The notes under the pieces: model-generated | Databases searched by the model: none | Seen by the model: the letters and a program-made list of their open reading frames with translations, nothing else | Told to the model about the DNA's origin: nothing | Assembly: GCF_000423525.1 (NCBI RefSeq) | Contig: NZ_AUID01000011.1 | Span: forward strand, 1-64,000 | Length of the DNA: 64,000 nt | Origin: Proteocatella sphenisci DSM 23131 | GTDB lineage: Bacteria > Bacillota > Clostridia > Peptostreptococcales > Filifactoraceae | Reading direction: 5' to 3' | Shown: positions 41,146 to 50,302 of the stretch, piece by piece | Layout: every line of letters starts with the position of its first letter | Position numbering within the stretch: position 1 is the first letter of the stretch | Made by a program: the position numbers and the translations under genes

Positions 41146-43116
41146 ATAGTTATTAACATTAGAGCTCTTATTTTGGTACTAAGTTTAACGCTGGCAACCC
41201 AGGTTATTGCTCTTTTTGTACAGTATAGAGTAAACAAAGAGTACAAGGGTATGGGACATTGGTTAACGGGTTCTATTCTAATGTCACTTGGTTTTGCTTT
41301 TATGACATTGATAAAAGCGAAACATCTATACCTTATTGCCAGAATTGGGAATCCACTCCTAATTTTAGGTTACATATTTTTTTACGTAGGCATTAAAGAA
41401 TATTTGGGTAAAAAATTAAATAAATGGATACCAGTTTCAATTTTCATTGTATTTAATTTTTTTTACTATTATAACATGTATGTTAATAATAGTATTTCCA
41501 CGCGTTCTTTTTTTATAAGTGTAACTATTGCAATTGTATCATTTATGATAGTTTATGAGCTTTTATTGGAAAAAGACATATTAACCTCAGGAACAAGAAG
41601 TTTTAATGCTTTAGTTTTTTTTGTCTACGGTTGTCATTATATGGTATCCGCATTTTTAACATTCATGTCACCTCCTGCAGATTCATATAGTAGTCAGGGC
41701 TTACTTTTTATTACTCCATTTGTAATATCTATCTTAATTAGCAATTTATGGACTTTTGGATTAATAAGTATGGTAAATCAGAGACTGAATATTGACAATC
41801 AATTAGAAAAAGAAAAATTTCAATCTATATTTAATACGAATTTAAGTGCACAATTTATAACTAAACTAAGTGACGGTTATATTGTTGACATAAATGAAGG
41901 ATTCTCTTTGTTAAGCGGTTATCCTAAGGGGGAGATCACTGGAACTTTCATACAAGAAACTAAAATTTGGCATGATCTTGAGGATCGACAAATTTTAATA
42001 AAAGAGCTTAACAATAAAGGGATTTGTGAAAATATGGAATTTGTTTTTCAGCGAAAAGATAAAAGTCAATTTGCCGGAATGATTTCATCAAGAATAATTA
42101 AAATTAACTCTGAAGACCATGTTATCAGTGTTATTCGTGATATAACAGAGCGAAAACAATTTGAGGAAGCGCTTATAGAAAGTGAAGAAAAATATCGTTC
42201 TATCCTTAATGCTTCTCCTGATGATATAACAATCACGGACTTGGAGGGTCGAATCTTAATAATCTCTCCAGCAGCCAAAGAAATGTTTGGTTATGAATTG
42301 GATTTTGACAACTTTATAGGTATGAAGCTGCTGGACTTTATTATACCTGAAGACGTTGAAAGAGCAAAATTCAATATTGTGAAAATGTATGAGGGAAGCA
42401 AGCAAAGACCAAATGAATATCGTGGAGTTCGTCAGGACAAAAGCATATTTGACATTGAGGTTAACAGTGGGTTTGTTTATAATGCAAATGCTATACCTAT
42501 TAGAATGGTATTTATTATCCGAGATATTACAGAACGAAAGCTCATAGATCTAAAAATACAAGAATTAGTAAAGCAACTTGAAATTGAGAGAAATACAGCT
42601 AATTTAAACTCGATTACTGACAGTTTGACAGGATTAGCTAACAGGAGACATTTAGATGAGATTCTTAAAACTGAGTTTTTCAGACTAACCTGTTCTAAAT
42701 CTAAATTATCACTAATTATGCTGGATATTGACTATTTTAAGAAATTCAATGATAACTACGGACATTTAGAAGGAGATAAGTGTTTGAAAATAATCGCAAC
42801 TACTTTAAAAACTGTTATAGGACGAGCTCCTGATATTGTTGCGAGATACGGAGGAGAAGAATTTATTGCTGTACTGCCTGATACAGATGAAAATGGGGCT
42901 AAAATTTTGGGAGAAAGAATCCGAAAATCTGTTGAGGAACTGGCAATTCCACATATTGCATCTGACATCTCCGAATGCGTTACTGTGAGTGTCGGAATAG
43001 CCACAGTTTACCCAGCTGAGTTAACATCGACAGAGCAAGCTTTGAAATTAGTTGATGAAGCGCTGTATTCTGCAAAACAAGAAGGCCGTAACCGCTGCGT
43101 TATAGCAATAATATAA
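41146..43116 (+). CDS. Membrane PAS-PAS-GGDEF diguanylate cyclase
   Basis: About 656 residues with six or seven membrane helices (about 3-220), two PAS domains (about 230-350 and 355-470, each ending in the DITERK linker), and a GGDEF domain. SLTGLANRRHLDE, MLDIDYFKKFNDNYGHLEGD and RYGGEEFIAVLPDT (GGEEF, active type) are intact, and no RxxD inhibitory site is obvious. It should synthesise cyclic-di-GMP in response to a membrane or redox signal. There is no ATG. GGGAGGAG (41133-41140) is followed by ATA 41146 and ATT 41152, while TTG 41128 precedes that site, so the start is non-canonical and uncertain. Confidence 0.85.
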   Translation: MVINIRALILVLSLTLATQVIALFVQYRVNKEYKGMGHWLTGSILMSLGFAFMTLIKAKHLYLIARIGNPLLILGYIFFYVGIKEYLGKKLNKWIPVSIFIVFNFFYYYNMYVNNSISTRSFFISVTIAIVSFMIVYELLLEKDILTSGTRSFNALVFFVYGCHYMVSAFLTFMSPPADSYSSQGLLFITPFVISILISNLWTFGLISMVNQRLNIDNQLEKEKFQSIFNTNLSAQFITKLSDGYIVDINEGFSLLSGYPKGEITGTFIQETKIWHDLEDRQILIKELNNKGICENMEFVFQRKDKSQFAGMISSRIIKINSEDHVISVIRDITERKQFEEALIESEEKYRSILNASPDDITITDLEGRILIISPAAKEMFGYELDFDNFIGMKLLDFIIPEDVERAKFNIVKMYEGSKQRPNEYRGVRQDKSIFDIEVNSGFVYNANAIPIRMVFIIRDITERKLIDLKIQELVKQLEIERNTANLNSITDSLTGLANRRHLDEILKTEFFRLTCSKSKLSLIMLDIDYFKKFNDNYGHLEGDKCLKIIATTLKTVIGRAPDIVARYGGEEFIAVLPDTDENGAKILGERIRKSVEELAIPHIASDISECVTVSVGIATVYPAELTSTEQALKLVDEALYSAKQEGRNRCVIAII

Positions 43117-43131
43117 GCAAGAGGAGGAGAA

Positions 43132-43411
43132 ATGTCATATTTACTAAAAATCTTAAAAATTGACAAGTTAAATCTGAAAAACCGAGCATAGCTTTATTAC
43201 ACAACGTGGAAAGGCAAGTGAAGGGCAGATTTCTGTTGCAGCTGATAATATTGTCCATGATGATATTAGCCAAGGTTATTTTTCACCACTGACTGAAGCA
43301 AATGCCGGGGAGAAACTTATTTTTGAAGAGAAAGCAGATCTTATTGGTGTTGGCAGACCTATATACAAAGATTCTAAGTGGGCAGAAAAAGCGATTAAAA
43401 GTCTTAAATAA
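43132..43411 (+). pseudogene. Relic of an old yellow enzyme gene
   Basis: ATG 43132 has an excellent site (GAGGAGGAG) and encodes MSYLLKILKIDKLNLKNRA before a TAG. That is the first strand and loop of an old yellow enzyme. The sense continues in another frame with QRGKASEGQISVAADNIVH and ends with ADLIGVGRPIYKDSKWAEKAI to TAA 43409-43411, the family's C-terminal FMN-binding region. The central barrel is missing, so this is an internal deletion of a gene whose intact relative lies 530 bases downstream. Confidence 0.7.
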
Positions 43412-43519
43412 AAATTTTGAAAGGTGTTCGGCAATAATGCGAATGCCTTTTTTATTGTATGCAATAATATTTAGAAAGGAATTGTAATTGACTTAGTCAG
43501 GTAAAAGGAGGTACGAAAA

Positions 43520-43948
43520 ATGCAACATACTTTATCTTTCTTTGTAGCGGGTCTCCAGAAAGATTTTTCTGAATTTTGTAATGAAAGACTTCAAGATCTG
43601 GTAATAACCAAAGGTTTGCTTTATTTTATTTTATATATAGGAAAGCATCCCAATTGTTCACCGAGTAATCTTTCTCAGGAATTACATTTTGATTCAGGAC
43701 ACACCACACGCTCCATCGATAAATTAGTCAAGACTGGATTCGTTCTACGCAAAAAGAGCGAGAATGATAAAAGAGCATATATACTCAAGTTGACAGAAAA
43801 CGGGAACAAGGTATTTGAGTCCAGTTATCTTATGTTTTCGCAATGGGACGAAAAAATATTTAAAGATATTTCCACAGCGGATCGACAGCAACTAATTTCA
43901 CTATTAGAAAAACTTGTTAAAACAAAAGGAGATTTTATACATGTATGA
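43520..43948 (+). CDS. MarR-family transcriptional regulator
   Basis: A 142-residue winged-helix protein: VITKGLLYFILYIGKHPNCSPSNLSQELHFDSGHTTRSIDKLV (about 28-70) covers the dimer helix and helix-turn-helix, and KKSENDKRAYILKLTENG the wing. AAAGGAGG precedes ATG 43520. Its 3' end overlaps the following old yellow enzyme gene by eight bases, so the two are translationally coupled and the enzyme is its probable target. Confidence 0.85.
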   Translation: MQHTLSFFVAGLQKDFSEFCNERLQDLVITKGLLYFILYIGKHPNCSPSNLSQELHFDSGHTTRSIDKLVKTGFVLRKKSENDKRAYILKLTENGNKVFESSYLMFSQWDEKIFKDISTADRQQLISLLEKLVKTKGDFIHV

Positions 43949-45050
43949 AACAATTAACAGTCCTTTCAATTTAGGCGGTATGCAACTAAAAAATCGCATA
44001 ATTTTTGCCCCTACAACAATGGGACTTCCAAAAGATGAATATTACAAAAAAATAGATCAAATTGCCAGGGGCGGCTGCGCCATGATTATAATTGGAGATA
44101 TTACGGTATCAAAAACTCTATTCGGAAGGTCGCTTTACAGTAAAAAAGGATTTGCCCATTATAAAAAGTTGGCTGAAATTGCACATTTACATGGGTGTAA
44201 AATATGCGCGCAATTATTTAAATCGGATGCCAACATGAAAGCCATGCTCAAGTATGTTCCGGGAGTTTTAACCAAAAAGATTTCAATGGAAGAACTTCGA
44301 AATCTGTTAAATGATCAGGTTGGGAAATATATTTCATCAATTCCTGAAAAAAAGGTTAAAGAAATTACTACTGATTTTGGTGAAGCAGCAGCTCTTGCCA
44401 AAATGGCTGGATTTGACATGGTCCGGGTGCATGGTGACAGGATGTGCGGAATTTTCAGTTCGGAAATTTTCAACTGCCGTACTGATAAATATGGCGGAAA
44501 TTCCAAAAAACGTGTACGCTTTGCTATTGAAGCTGTTGCTTCTATTCGAAAGAAAATGCCAGATTTGCCTATTGATTACAATCTTAGTGTAAGGCAGGAA
44601 AATCCTCATTATGGCAATGCTGGAGTACTAGTAGAGGAGCTCCCTATTTTTATTCCTTTATTGGAAAAGGCAGGGGTTACTAGTTTCCATGTTACGCTGG
44701 CTAATCATTCTGAACTTGAAGACACTATACCTACATCCAAACACCCATATTTTCCTGAGGAAGGTTGCTTCTTAAAATTTAGTGATGAGGCCCGTAAATA
44801 CACTAAACTGCCAATTTGTGGGGTGGGTGGATTAGCAACTCCAGATTTTGTTGAAACTCAATTGAAAAGTGGTCGTATAGATTGTGCAGCTATGAGCCGC
44901 CAACTTATTGCAGATCCTGATTGGGTGAACAAAACAGCTGGTGGGCATCAGAGCACAATAAAACACTGTATTCGTTGCAATATCAAATGCCTTGGTGGCA
45001 TGCAGAAACATCAAGGAGTTCATTGTATATATGATAAGGAGGAGAAATAA
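43941..45050 (+). CDS. Old yellow enzyme-family NADH:flavin oxidoreductase
   Basis: A 369-residue FMN enzyme with LGGMQLKNRIIFAPTTMGLP at the N-terminus, CAQLFKSDANM, and AGFDMVRVHGDRMCGIFSSEIFNCRTDKYGG (about 154-184), where the usual HAAHG reads VHGDR. The C-terminus has CIRCNIKCLGGMQKHQGVHC, four cysteines that could hold an Fe-S cluster as in the 2,4-dienoyl-CoA reductase group, though the second flavin module is absent. The altered active-site histidine suggests a changed substrate. ATG 43941 with AAAGGAG is chosen over an upstream in-frame ATG-less stretch. Confidence 0.85.
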   Translation: MYETINSPFNLGGMQLKNRIIFAPTTMGLPKDEYYKKIDQIARGGCAMIIIGDITVSKTLFGRSLYSKKGFAHYKKLAEIAHLHGCKICAQLFKSDANMKAMLKYVPGVLTKKISMEELRNLLNDQVGKYISSIPEKKVKEITTDFGEAAALAKMAGFDMVRVHGDRMCGIFSSEIFNCRTDKYGGNSKKRVRFAIEAVASIRKKMPDLPIDYNLSVRQENPHYGNAGVLVEELPIFIPLLEKAGVTSFHVTLANHSELEDTIPTSKHPYFPEEGCFLKFSDEARKYTKLPICGVGGLATPDFVETQLKSGRIDCAAMSRQLIADPDWVNKTAGGHQSTIKHCIRCNIKCLGGMQKHQGVHCIYDKEEK

Positions 45051-45308
45051 TGAATCATTCAATAGTTTATAGCAGTCACACAGTTAACACAAAAATACTG
45101 GCAGAATCGATTAAAGAAGCACTTCCTGAACAAGATTGCGATTACTTTGGAGGACCGTCAAAGATATGAAAATATGATGACGGGAAATGAGGCAGATTTA
45201 AAATTCAAGGATCAGATTGATAATTTTGATCGTGCTTCGTCACATCCGGACAAGGCTGACTGTGATGGAATCAAGGAACAAGTTATTAAAGCTACATCTA
45301 ATTTATAA
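45050..45308 (+). pseudogene. Relic of a flavodoxin gene
   Basis: ATG 45050 overlaps the stop of the preceding gene and has GGAGG upstream. It encodes SIVYSSHTVNTKILAESIKEAL, a flavodoxin N-terminus with the second Gly-type position of the FMN loop changed to Val, and stops at 45167-45169. A second frame then reads YENMMTGNEADLKFKDQI and ADCDGIKEQVIKAT to TAA 45306-45308, the C-terminal helix of the same family. The middle is missing, so the protein cannot bind FMN. Confidence 0.65.
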
Positions 45309-45403
45309 TATTTAAAGATATAGCTGATAATAAAATAAAATCCTCGAAATAGGGTATGAGTAATGAAATGGTTTTTTAAAAACATTTCATTCAAGGAGGC
45401 TTT

Positions 45404-46102
45404 ATGATTAATAGAATTGATATAAGTGGACAAACGCGACTTGGAGAACTTGTTACTTTTTTCCCCTCTATTTCAGAGCGTCTAAATGAGTTACATATAG
45501 ACTACTGTTGCAAGGGGGACCGCTCAATTGAGAGTGCATTAGAGGAAGCTGGATTATCACAAAACATCGTAAATGAAATACAAATTGCGTATAACGATTT
45601 TTTAAACAGGCCAGATAGAGAGCAACCCGTAAGTGATTTGTCTGATAACCAGCTTATTGATCTTATTTTGGAAATCCATCATGAAACAGAGAGGGCTCTG
45701 TGGAAAGAACTGGACCAGCTGATTAATAAAATTTTACTTGTGCATTACAGTCATGGTAAAGATTTACTCATAAAATTGCATAGAAATTTTAGCGAATTAA
45801 AAACAGAGTTGGAAGAACATTTTGCTAAAGAAGAAAAAGAACTATTTCCGGCAATGCGTAAAATAGAAAAGACTGAAGAAGAAGTTGCCGCAATAAGAGC
45901 CTTGATAAAGGTGCTTGAGGAAGAACACGAAGTAGCAGGTCGGATCATAAAATTGATTATAAAAGAAACTGAAGATTTTAAACTCCCGGATTATGCCTGT
46001 CCTACAATGAAGGTAACTTATGCGAAACTGCATGAACTAGTGGATGATATTTTTCTTCATATTTCAAAAGAAAACAGTGTTCTTTTTAAACGTTATGAAT
46101 AA
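45404..46102 (+). CDS. scdA: Iron-sulfur cluster repair di-iron protein (ScdA/Ric/YtfE)
   Basis: A 232-residue protein. The N-terminal ScdA domain shows LGELVTFFPSISERLNELHIDYCCKGDRS with the paired cysteines (about 34-35). The hemerythrin-like domain has HHETERALW (about 91-99), HFAKEEKELFPAM, EEEHEVAG and a final HISKENSVLF, which give the His and Glu ligands of a mu-oxo di-iron site. It repairs Fe-S clusters after nitric oxide or oxidative damage. AAGGAGG precedes ATG 45404. It is monocistronic. Confidence 0.93.
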   Translation: MINRIDISGQTRLGELVTFFPSISERLNELHIDYCCKGDRSIESALEEAGLSQNIVNEIQIAYNDFLNRPDREQPVSDLSDNQLIDLILEIHHETERALWKELDQLINKILLVHYSHGKDLLIKLHRNFSELKTELEEHFAKEEKELFPAMRKIEKTEEEVAAIRALIKVLEEEHEVAGRIIKLIIKETEDFKLPDYACPTMKVTYAKLHELVDDIFLHISKENSVLFKRYE

Positions 46103-46117
46103 ACAGGCATAAAATAA

Positions 46118-46252
46118 TTGTAAATAGTGAGAAAAAATGATATTATATAGGATAGGAATAAAAAATAATGTCGTAATTAAATGATATTCAATTGCTTTAT
46201 TGCAATTGGAAAGATTTATATTGAAGAGCTTATTTATATAGGCTCTTTTTAA
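46118..46252 (+). promoter_or_regulatory. Promoter and attenuator-like leader of the ABC-F gene
   Basis: TTGTAA (46118-46123) and TATTAT (46141-46146) form a promoter. The leader then has a hairpin CAATTGC/GCAATTG (46190-46208 region) and a terminator-like AGAGC/GCTCT stem followed by TTTTT (about 46225-46250). A 23-codon ORF (46181-46252) covers both stems, although its ribosome site is poor. This layout is typical of drug-responsive attenuation ahead of antibiotic-resistance ABC-F genes. Confidence 0.55.
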
Positions 46253-46273
46253 GTTAGAACGAAAGGTAATATT

Positions 46274-48013
46274 ATGATAAAAGTTAATAACTTATCTTAT
46301 TCATATCCGCAAAAAGATTTATATAATAAGATTTCATTTACACTAAAAGAGGGTCAGCATTGCGCATTTATAGGATCAAGTGGTAGCGGGAAAAGTACAC
46401 TCATAGATATAATTATGGATCCGGAAGAATACATGTTCGACGGTGATTTAGAAGTGAATTCAAGTCGTAAAATTGGTCATGTAACCCAATTTTCACAATT
46501 CGACAAAACGAAAAAAACCACAGTGTTTGAGTTTATAGGTGAAGAATTTATTAAACTGCAAAATGAAATAGCTTCTATCTGCAACGAAATGGAAACATCT
46601 TCAGATATAGAGTCTTTATTAGAAAAATATCAGTGTGCTTTGGATGCTTTTGATGCGATTGGTGGAGATGATTTTGAAACAAACATAAATAGTAAACTGA
46701 ATCTTGCAAACCTTATTAATCATAAGGATATGGATGTATCCGAATTAAGTGGTGGAGAGTTTAAACTTGTTACAGTCATGAAAGAGATGCTTACCAGTCC
46801 AAGTTTGATAATTATGGATGAGCCGGATGTGTTTTTAGATTTTGAAAATCTTAATTCTCTAAGAAAATTAATTAATGCGTATAAAGGAACTTTGTTAATT
46901 GTTACTCATAACAGATACCTGCTGGATCATTGCTTTAACAAAATTGTTCATCTTGAAAATATGGTAACTCAAGAGTTTGATGGAAGATATGTTGATTACA
47001 ACTTTGCTCAGCTTCAAATAAAAATAGAACAACAAGAGCTGTCGCTTGCGGCTGATGAAGAAGTTTTGAGAAATGATATTCTAATTGACAGATTAAGAAA
47101 AATATCAACAGATAACTCTGATTCTGCCAACGGAAGAGCGCTAAAAGCTAGAGTTAAGGTTCAGGAGAGATTAGTACAAAATAGAATAAATGCCCCATTT
47201 GTAGATATTAAGCAGCCAGAAATCAGTTTAGATTTTGATAAAGAAATCGAAGATAGTATTGCTATAAAAGTTGATAATTATTGCGTATCATTTGATGATA
47301 CACTTTTAGAAAATGTCAACTTTGAAATTAAATCTACCGATAAAGTTGCTCTAATAGGGCCTAATGGTACCGGGAAAACAACTTTACTCAGAGATATATT
47401 TAAAAACAATAATGAGTCCATTGAAATAAATGCTAATGTTGAGATGGCTTATTTATCTCAAAATCAAGGAGAAATGCTGGATGAATCTAATACGATAGTT
47501 GGTGAATTCTTTGATTTAGGTTTTAATACTCTGCAGGAGATTAAATCATATCTTTCAAACTACGGTTTTAATGAAGAAGGTATTAATCAAAAAATAGGGT
47601 CACTATCTGGTGGAGAAAAGAACATACTTCAATTGGCTAAGGTCTCATATGGTAAAGCGAATATGCTTCTTCTTGACGAGCCGACAAGCCATTTGGATAC
47701 CTATTCTCAAATAGCACTCGAAAGTGTCTTAAAAGAATATAAAGGTGCAGTACTGATGATTTCTCATGACTATTATTCAATCATCAATTGTATGGATTAT
47801 GTTCTGATGATTGAGGACAAGAAAATTAGGAAAATGAGTATGAGGAAATTTAGAAAGATGATTTATTCGAATCATTTTGACAAAGATTATTTAGAAATAG
47901 AACAAAAGAAGAAATCAGTTGAAACAAAAATAGCATTCGCCTTAAAAGCCGATGACTTTGAACTTGCAAAAGTGCTTTCTGATGAGCTTGAAGGATTGAT
48001 TAAATTGTTATAA
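46274..48013 (+). CDS. ABC-F ATPase (ribosome-protection type candidate)
   Basis: A 579-residue protein with two ABC domains and no membrane segments. The first has FIGSSGSGKST, LSGGEFK and LIIMDEPDVFLD; the second has GPNGTGKTTLL (about 357-367), LSGGEKNILQLAK and LLLDEPTSHLD. A charged linker (about 240-310, QLQIKIEQQELSL through KVQERL) matches the P-site tRNA interaction motif of ABC-F proteins. The C-terminus adds a helical extension. ABC-F proteins act on ribosomes; the terminator-bearing leader and the pump genes nearby favour an antibiotic-resistance type. GAAAGGT precedes ATG 46274. Confidence 0.87.
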   Translation: MIKVNNLSYSYPQKDLYNKISFTLKEGQHCAFIGSSGSGKSTLIDIIMDPEEYMFDGDLEVNSSRKIGHVTQFSQFDKTKKTTVFEFIGEEFIKLQNEIASICNEMETSSDIESLLEKYQCALDAFDAIGGDDFETNINSKLNLANLINHKDMDVSELSGGEFKLVTVMKEMLTSPSLIIMDEPDVFLDFENLNSLRKLINAYKGTLLIVTHNRYLLDHCFNKIVHLENMVTQEFDGRYVDYNFAQLQIKIEQQELSLAADEEVLRNDILIDRLRKISTDNSDSANGRALKARVKVQERLVQNRINAPFVDIKQPEISLDFDKEIEDSIAIKVDNYCVSFDDTLLENVNFEIKSTDKVALIGPNGTGKTTLLRDIFKNNNESIEINANVEMAYLSQNQGEMLDESNTIVGEFFDLGFNTLQEIKSYLSNYGFNEEGINQKIGSLSGGEKNILQLAKVSYGKANMLLLDEPTSHLDTYSQIALESVLKEYKGAVLMISHDYYSIINCMDYVLMIEDKKIRKMSMRKFRKMIYSNHFDKDYLEIEQKKKSVETKIAFALKADDFELAKVLSDELEGLIKLL

Positions 48014-48046
48014 TTACGGTCATAGTCTAAAATTTTTTAAAACTGT

Positions 48047-48107
48047 AAAAGTCCTTTTCTTCTAATTTTGTTTCTATAACATAATTAGAAGAAAAGGACT
48101 TTTTTTT
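48047..48107 (+). terminator. Rho-independent terminator
   Basis: A 20-bp stem, beginning AAAAGTCCTTTTCTTCTAAT at 48047 and pairing with 48084-48103, followed by a run of T. Confidence 0.95.
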
Positions 48108-48164
48108 GTGGGATATTAAGAAGAATTTAATATAAAAAAATTAGCTCAAGGAGGAAATATAATA

Positions 48165-49232
48165 ATGAATTTTTATGAAGCAATGCAATTAGGCACATGC
48201 GATCTCAAACCATTAATTAAAGCGGCTGAAGATGAAAAACTGAAGAAAAAATATGTAAAAGCTTTAACAGTTAAGAACTTTGCATGTATCTTGTTTTGCA
48301 TAGCCGTGGTAACTTTTTTTAATAATATGTTCGGCGTTGAGAATGCCATTGTAGGTGTGGTAACAGTTATAATATTAATGACATTTAGGTTTTCAAACTT
48401 TGATTTTAATACGGGACAATCAGCCATTGCCATGTTGTGCATATTTGCAATATTTATTATTTCTCCATGTTTGGCGACTATGGTAAATCCGATTACAGGC
48501 AGCATAATAAATTTTGTTTCAATGATGGTAATTGTTGTTTTATCTTGTCACAACGTAGCATTGTCTAATCAATCAACTTTGCTATTATCGTATTTACTTT
48601 TATATGGATACAAGATTAATGATATAAATGTGTACACAAATAGGTCATATGCACTTGTTCTTGGCGGAATAATAGTTGCAGGAATTTTCTATTACAAGCA
48701 TAGAAAAATTGAATTTGAAAATAGTTTTAGTGATATAATTAAAGATATAAATTTCAAATCAGAACGTACTAAATGGCAGTTGAAACTTGTTTTAGGCGTA
48801 ACTACAGTTATTTTAATGGGAGAAATTTTAAATTCGCCACGTGTAATGTGGATTGCACTTGCATGCATGTCGGTACTTCAACCAGATAAAGAAAAAATTA
48901 AATATCGCTCAAAAATTAGATATATATTTTCAATCATAGGTTGTTTAATGTTTGCGGCGGTATATTTAATTTTACCACAAGAATATAGAACATATGCTGG
49001 TTTATTTGGCGGAATTATGGTGGGATTCTCAGGAAAGTATTCATGGCAAACATCATTTAATAGCTTTGGTGCACTTGCAGCAGTAGTCCCGTTATTCGGA
49101 TTAAGTGGGGCTATAATAATAAGGGTATCTAGCAATATAATAGGAGTTATATACAGCCGATTATATGGAACAGTATTTGATAAAATAGCAGACAAAATAT
49201 TTATAGGAGATACCATTCACGAAATAGGATAA
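48165..49232 (+). CDS. FUSC-like integral membrane protein
   Basis: A 355-residue protein with two blocks of four to six hydrophobic segments (about 40-180 and 205-330) joined by a charged stretch KHRKIEFENSFSDIIKD. This duplicated arrangement, with FRFSNFDFNTGQS and MWIALACMSVLQPDKEK, resembles the aromatic-acid exporter/FUSC families, though the long cytoplasmic domain of true FUSC proteins is absent. AAGGAGG precedes ATG 48165. The substrate is unknown. Confidence 0.6.
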   Translation: MNFYEAMQLGTCDLKPLIKAAEDEKLKKKYVKALTVKNFACILFCIAVVTFFNNMFGVENAIVGVVTVIILMTFRFSNFDFNTGQSAIAMLCIFAIFIISPCLATMVNPITGSIINFVSMMVIVVLSCHNVALSNQSTLLLSYLLLYGYKINDINVYTNRSYALVLGGIIVAGIFYYKHRKIEFENSFSDIIKDINFKSERTKWQLKLVLGVTTVILMGEILNSPRVMWIALACMSVLQPDKEKIKYRSKIRYIFSIIGCLMFAAVYLILPQEYRTYAGLFGGIMVGFSGKYSWQTSFNSFGALAAVVPLFGLSGAIIIRVSSNIIGVIYSRLYGTVFDKIADKIFIGDTIHEIG

Positions 49233-49246
49233 ATCAAATCATTCTA

Positions 49247-49275
49247 TTGACGAAAATATAATTAGCCATTATTCT
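49247..49275 (+). promoter_or_regulatory. Promoter of the agmatinase gene
   Basis: TTGACG (49247-49252) and TATTCT (49270-49275) with 17 bases between them, 33 bases upstream of the start codon. Confidence 0.6.
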
Positions 49276-49308
49276 TATAGTATGAATATTTAAAATATGG
49301 AGGATGAT

Positions 49309-50241
49309 ATGAGAAAAACTGACGAGATGATTAAAAATGAAACCCTTTGGGGAGGACTCTGCTCTGGTATGAGCAGTGAAGAAAAAGAAAAAGAAGCTGA
49401 CATCGTAGTATTTGGAATACCTTTTGATGGAAATGTGAGTTACAGAGAAGGGGCAAAAGATGCACCGGCTGCAATCAGAGAATCTACAATACCTATACCG
49501 GCCACAACTGAATATTTTGAAGATATGTCAGGCAATAAGGTTGTTGATATTGGGGATTTCAACAGTGAAGATTTTGAAACTGTATACCTTGATGTAGAGA
49601 AAAAAGTAAGTGAGCTTGTGAAAAATCGTAAATTTTTTACTATGATAGGCGGGGACCATTCTGTTACTATACCGGTACTAAGTGGAATAAACAAGGCTAT
49701 TGATCATGAGTTTGGAGTCATTCATATTGATGCGCATTTTGATTTATGTGATGAACTTGGCGGGAGTAAATTATCTCATGGATGTACAGAGAGAAGAGCC
49801 ATTGAAATGGATAATGTTGGCAAGAGTGAGAATATATTTTTTATAGGAATACGCTCTGTTGAGCCTGATGAGTTAATCTACATAAGAGAAAATAAAGTTA
49901 ATGTTATAAATGCTGCTGAGTATGAAAGACTGGGAACAGAAAAGGTAATTGAGTCTGTTAAAGAAAAGATGTCTCACTTAAAGAGTATATATCTTACAGT
50001 AGATATTGACTGTCTAGATCCAGCTTACTCAGCGGGTACTGGAACTCCAAAGTTTGGCGGACTCACTTCAAGGCAGCTTCTTGATCTGCTTAGAGGTTTG
50101 TTTGATCTTCCAATCATTGGATTTGACGTGGTAGAAGTAGCGCCTTCGCTTGATGCTTCAATGACTTCAGTCTATGCGGGTCAGCGAATAATCACTGAGT
50201 GCTGGGGGCATCACCTGAGAAAAACAAAGGGCTTGAAGTAA
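49309..50241 (+). CDS. speB: Ureohydrolase, probable agmatinase
   Basis: A 310-residue member of the arginase/agmatinase family. Mn ligands are visible in GGDHSVT (about 114-120), IHIDAHFDLCDE (about 138-149) and VDIDCLDPAYSAGTGTP (about 228-244). DLCDE replaces the usual D-x-R-D pattern, so the guanidino substrate is less certain; formimidoglutamate or guanidinobutyrate hydrolysis is also possible. ATG 49309 has GGAGG upstream, better than the ATG at 49297. It is not part of an evident polyamine operon. Confidence 0.8.
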   Translation: MRKTDEMIKNETLWGGLCSGMSSEEKEKEADIVVFGIPFDGNVSYREGAKDAPAAIRESTIPIPATTEYFEDMSGNKVVDIGDFNSEDFETVYLDVEKKVSELVKNRKFFTMIGGDHSVTIPVLSGINKAIDHEFGVIHIDAHFDLCDELGGSKLSHGCTERRAIEMDNVGKSENIFFIGIRSVEPDELIYIRENKVNVINAAEYERLGTEKVIESVKEKMSHLKSIYLTVDIDCLDPAYSAGTGTPKFGGLTSRQLLDLLRGLFDLPIIGFDVVEVAPSLDASMTSVYAGQRIITECWGHHLRKTKGLK

Positions 50242-50302
50242 AATTGGATTTTAAAATGAGATATAAGTTTTTTAAGGGCGGACTGCTAAAGGGAGATGAA
50301 AG

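Noticed and set aside
46137-46184. A 15-codon ORF as leader peptide of the ABC-F gene
   Set aside because: It begins upstream of the inferred transcription start (-10 at 46141-46146), so it would not be in the mRNA.
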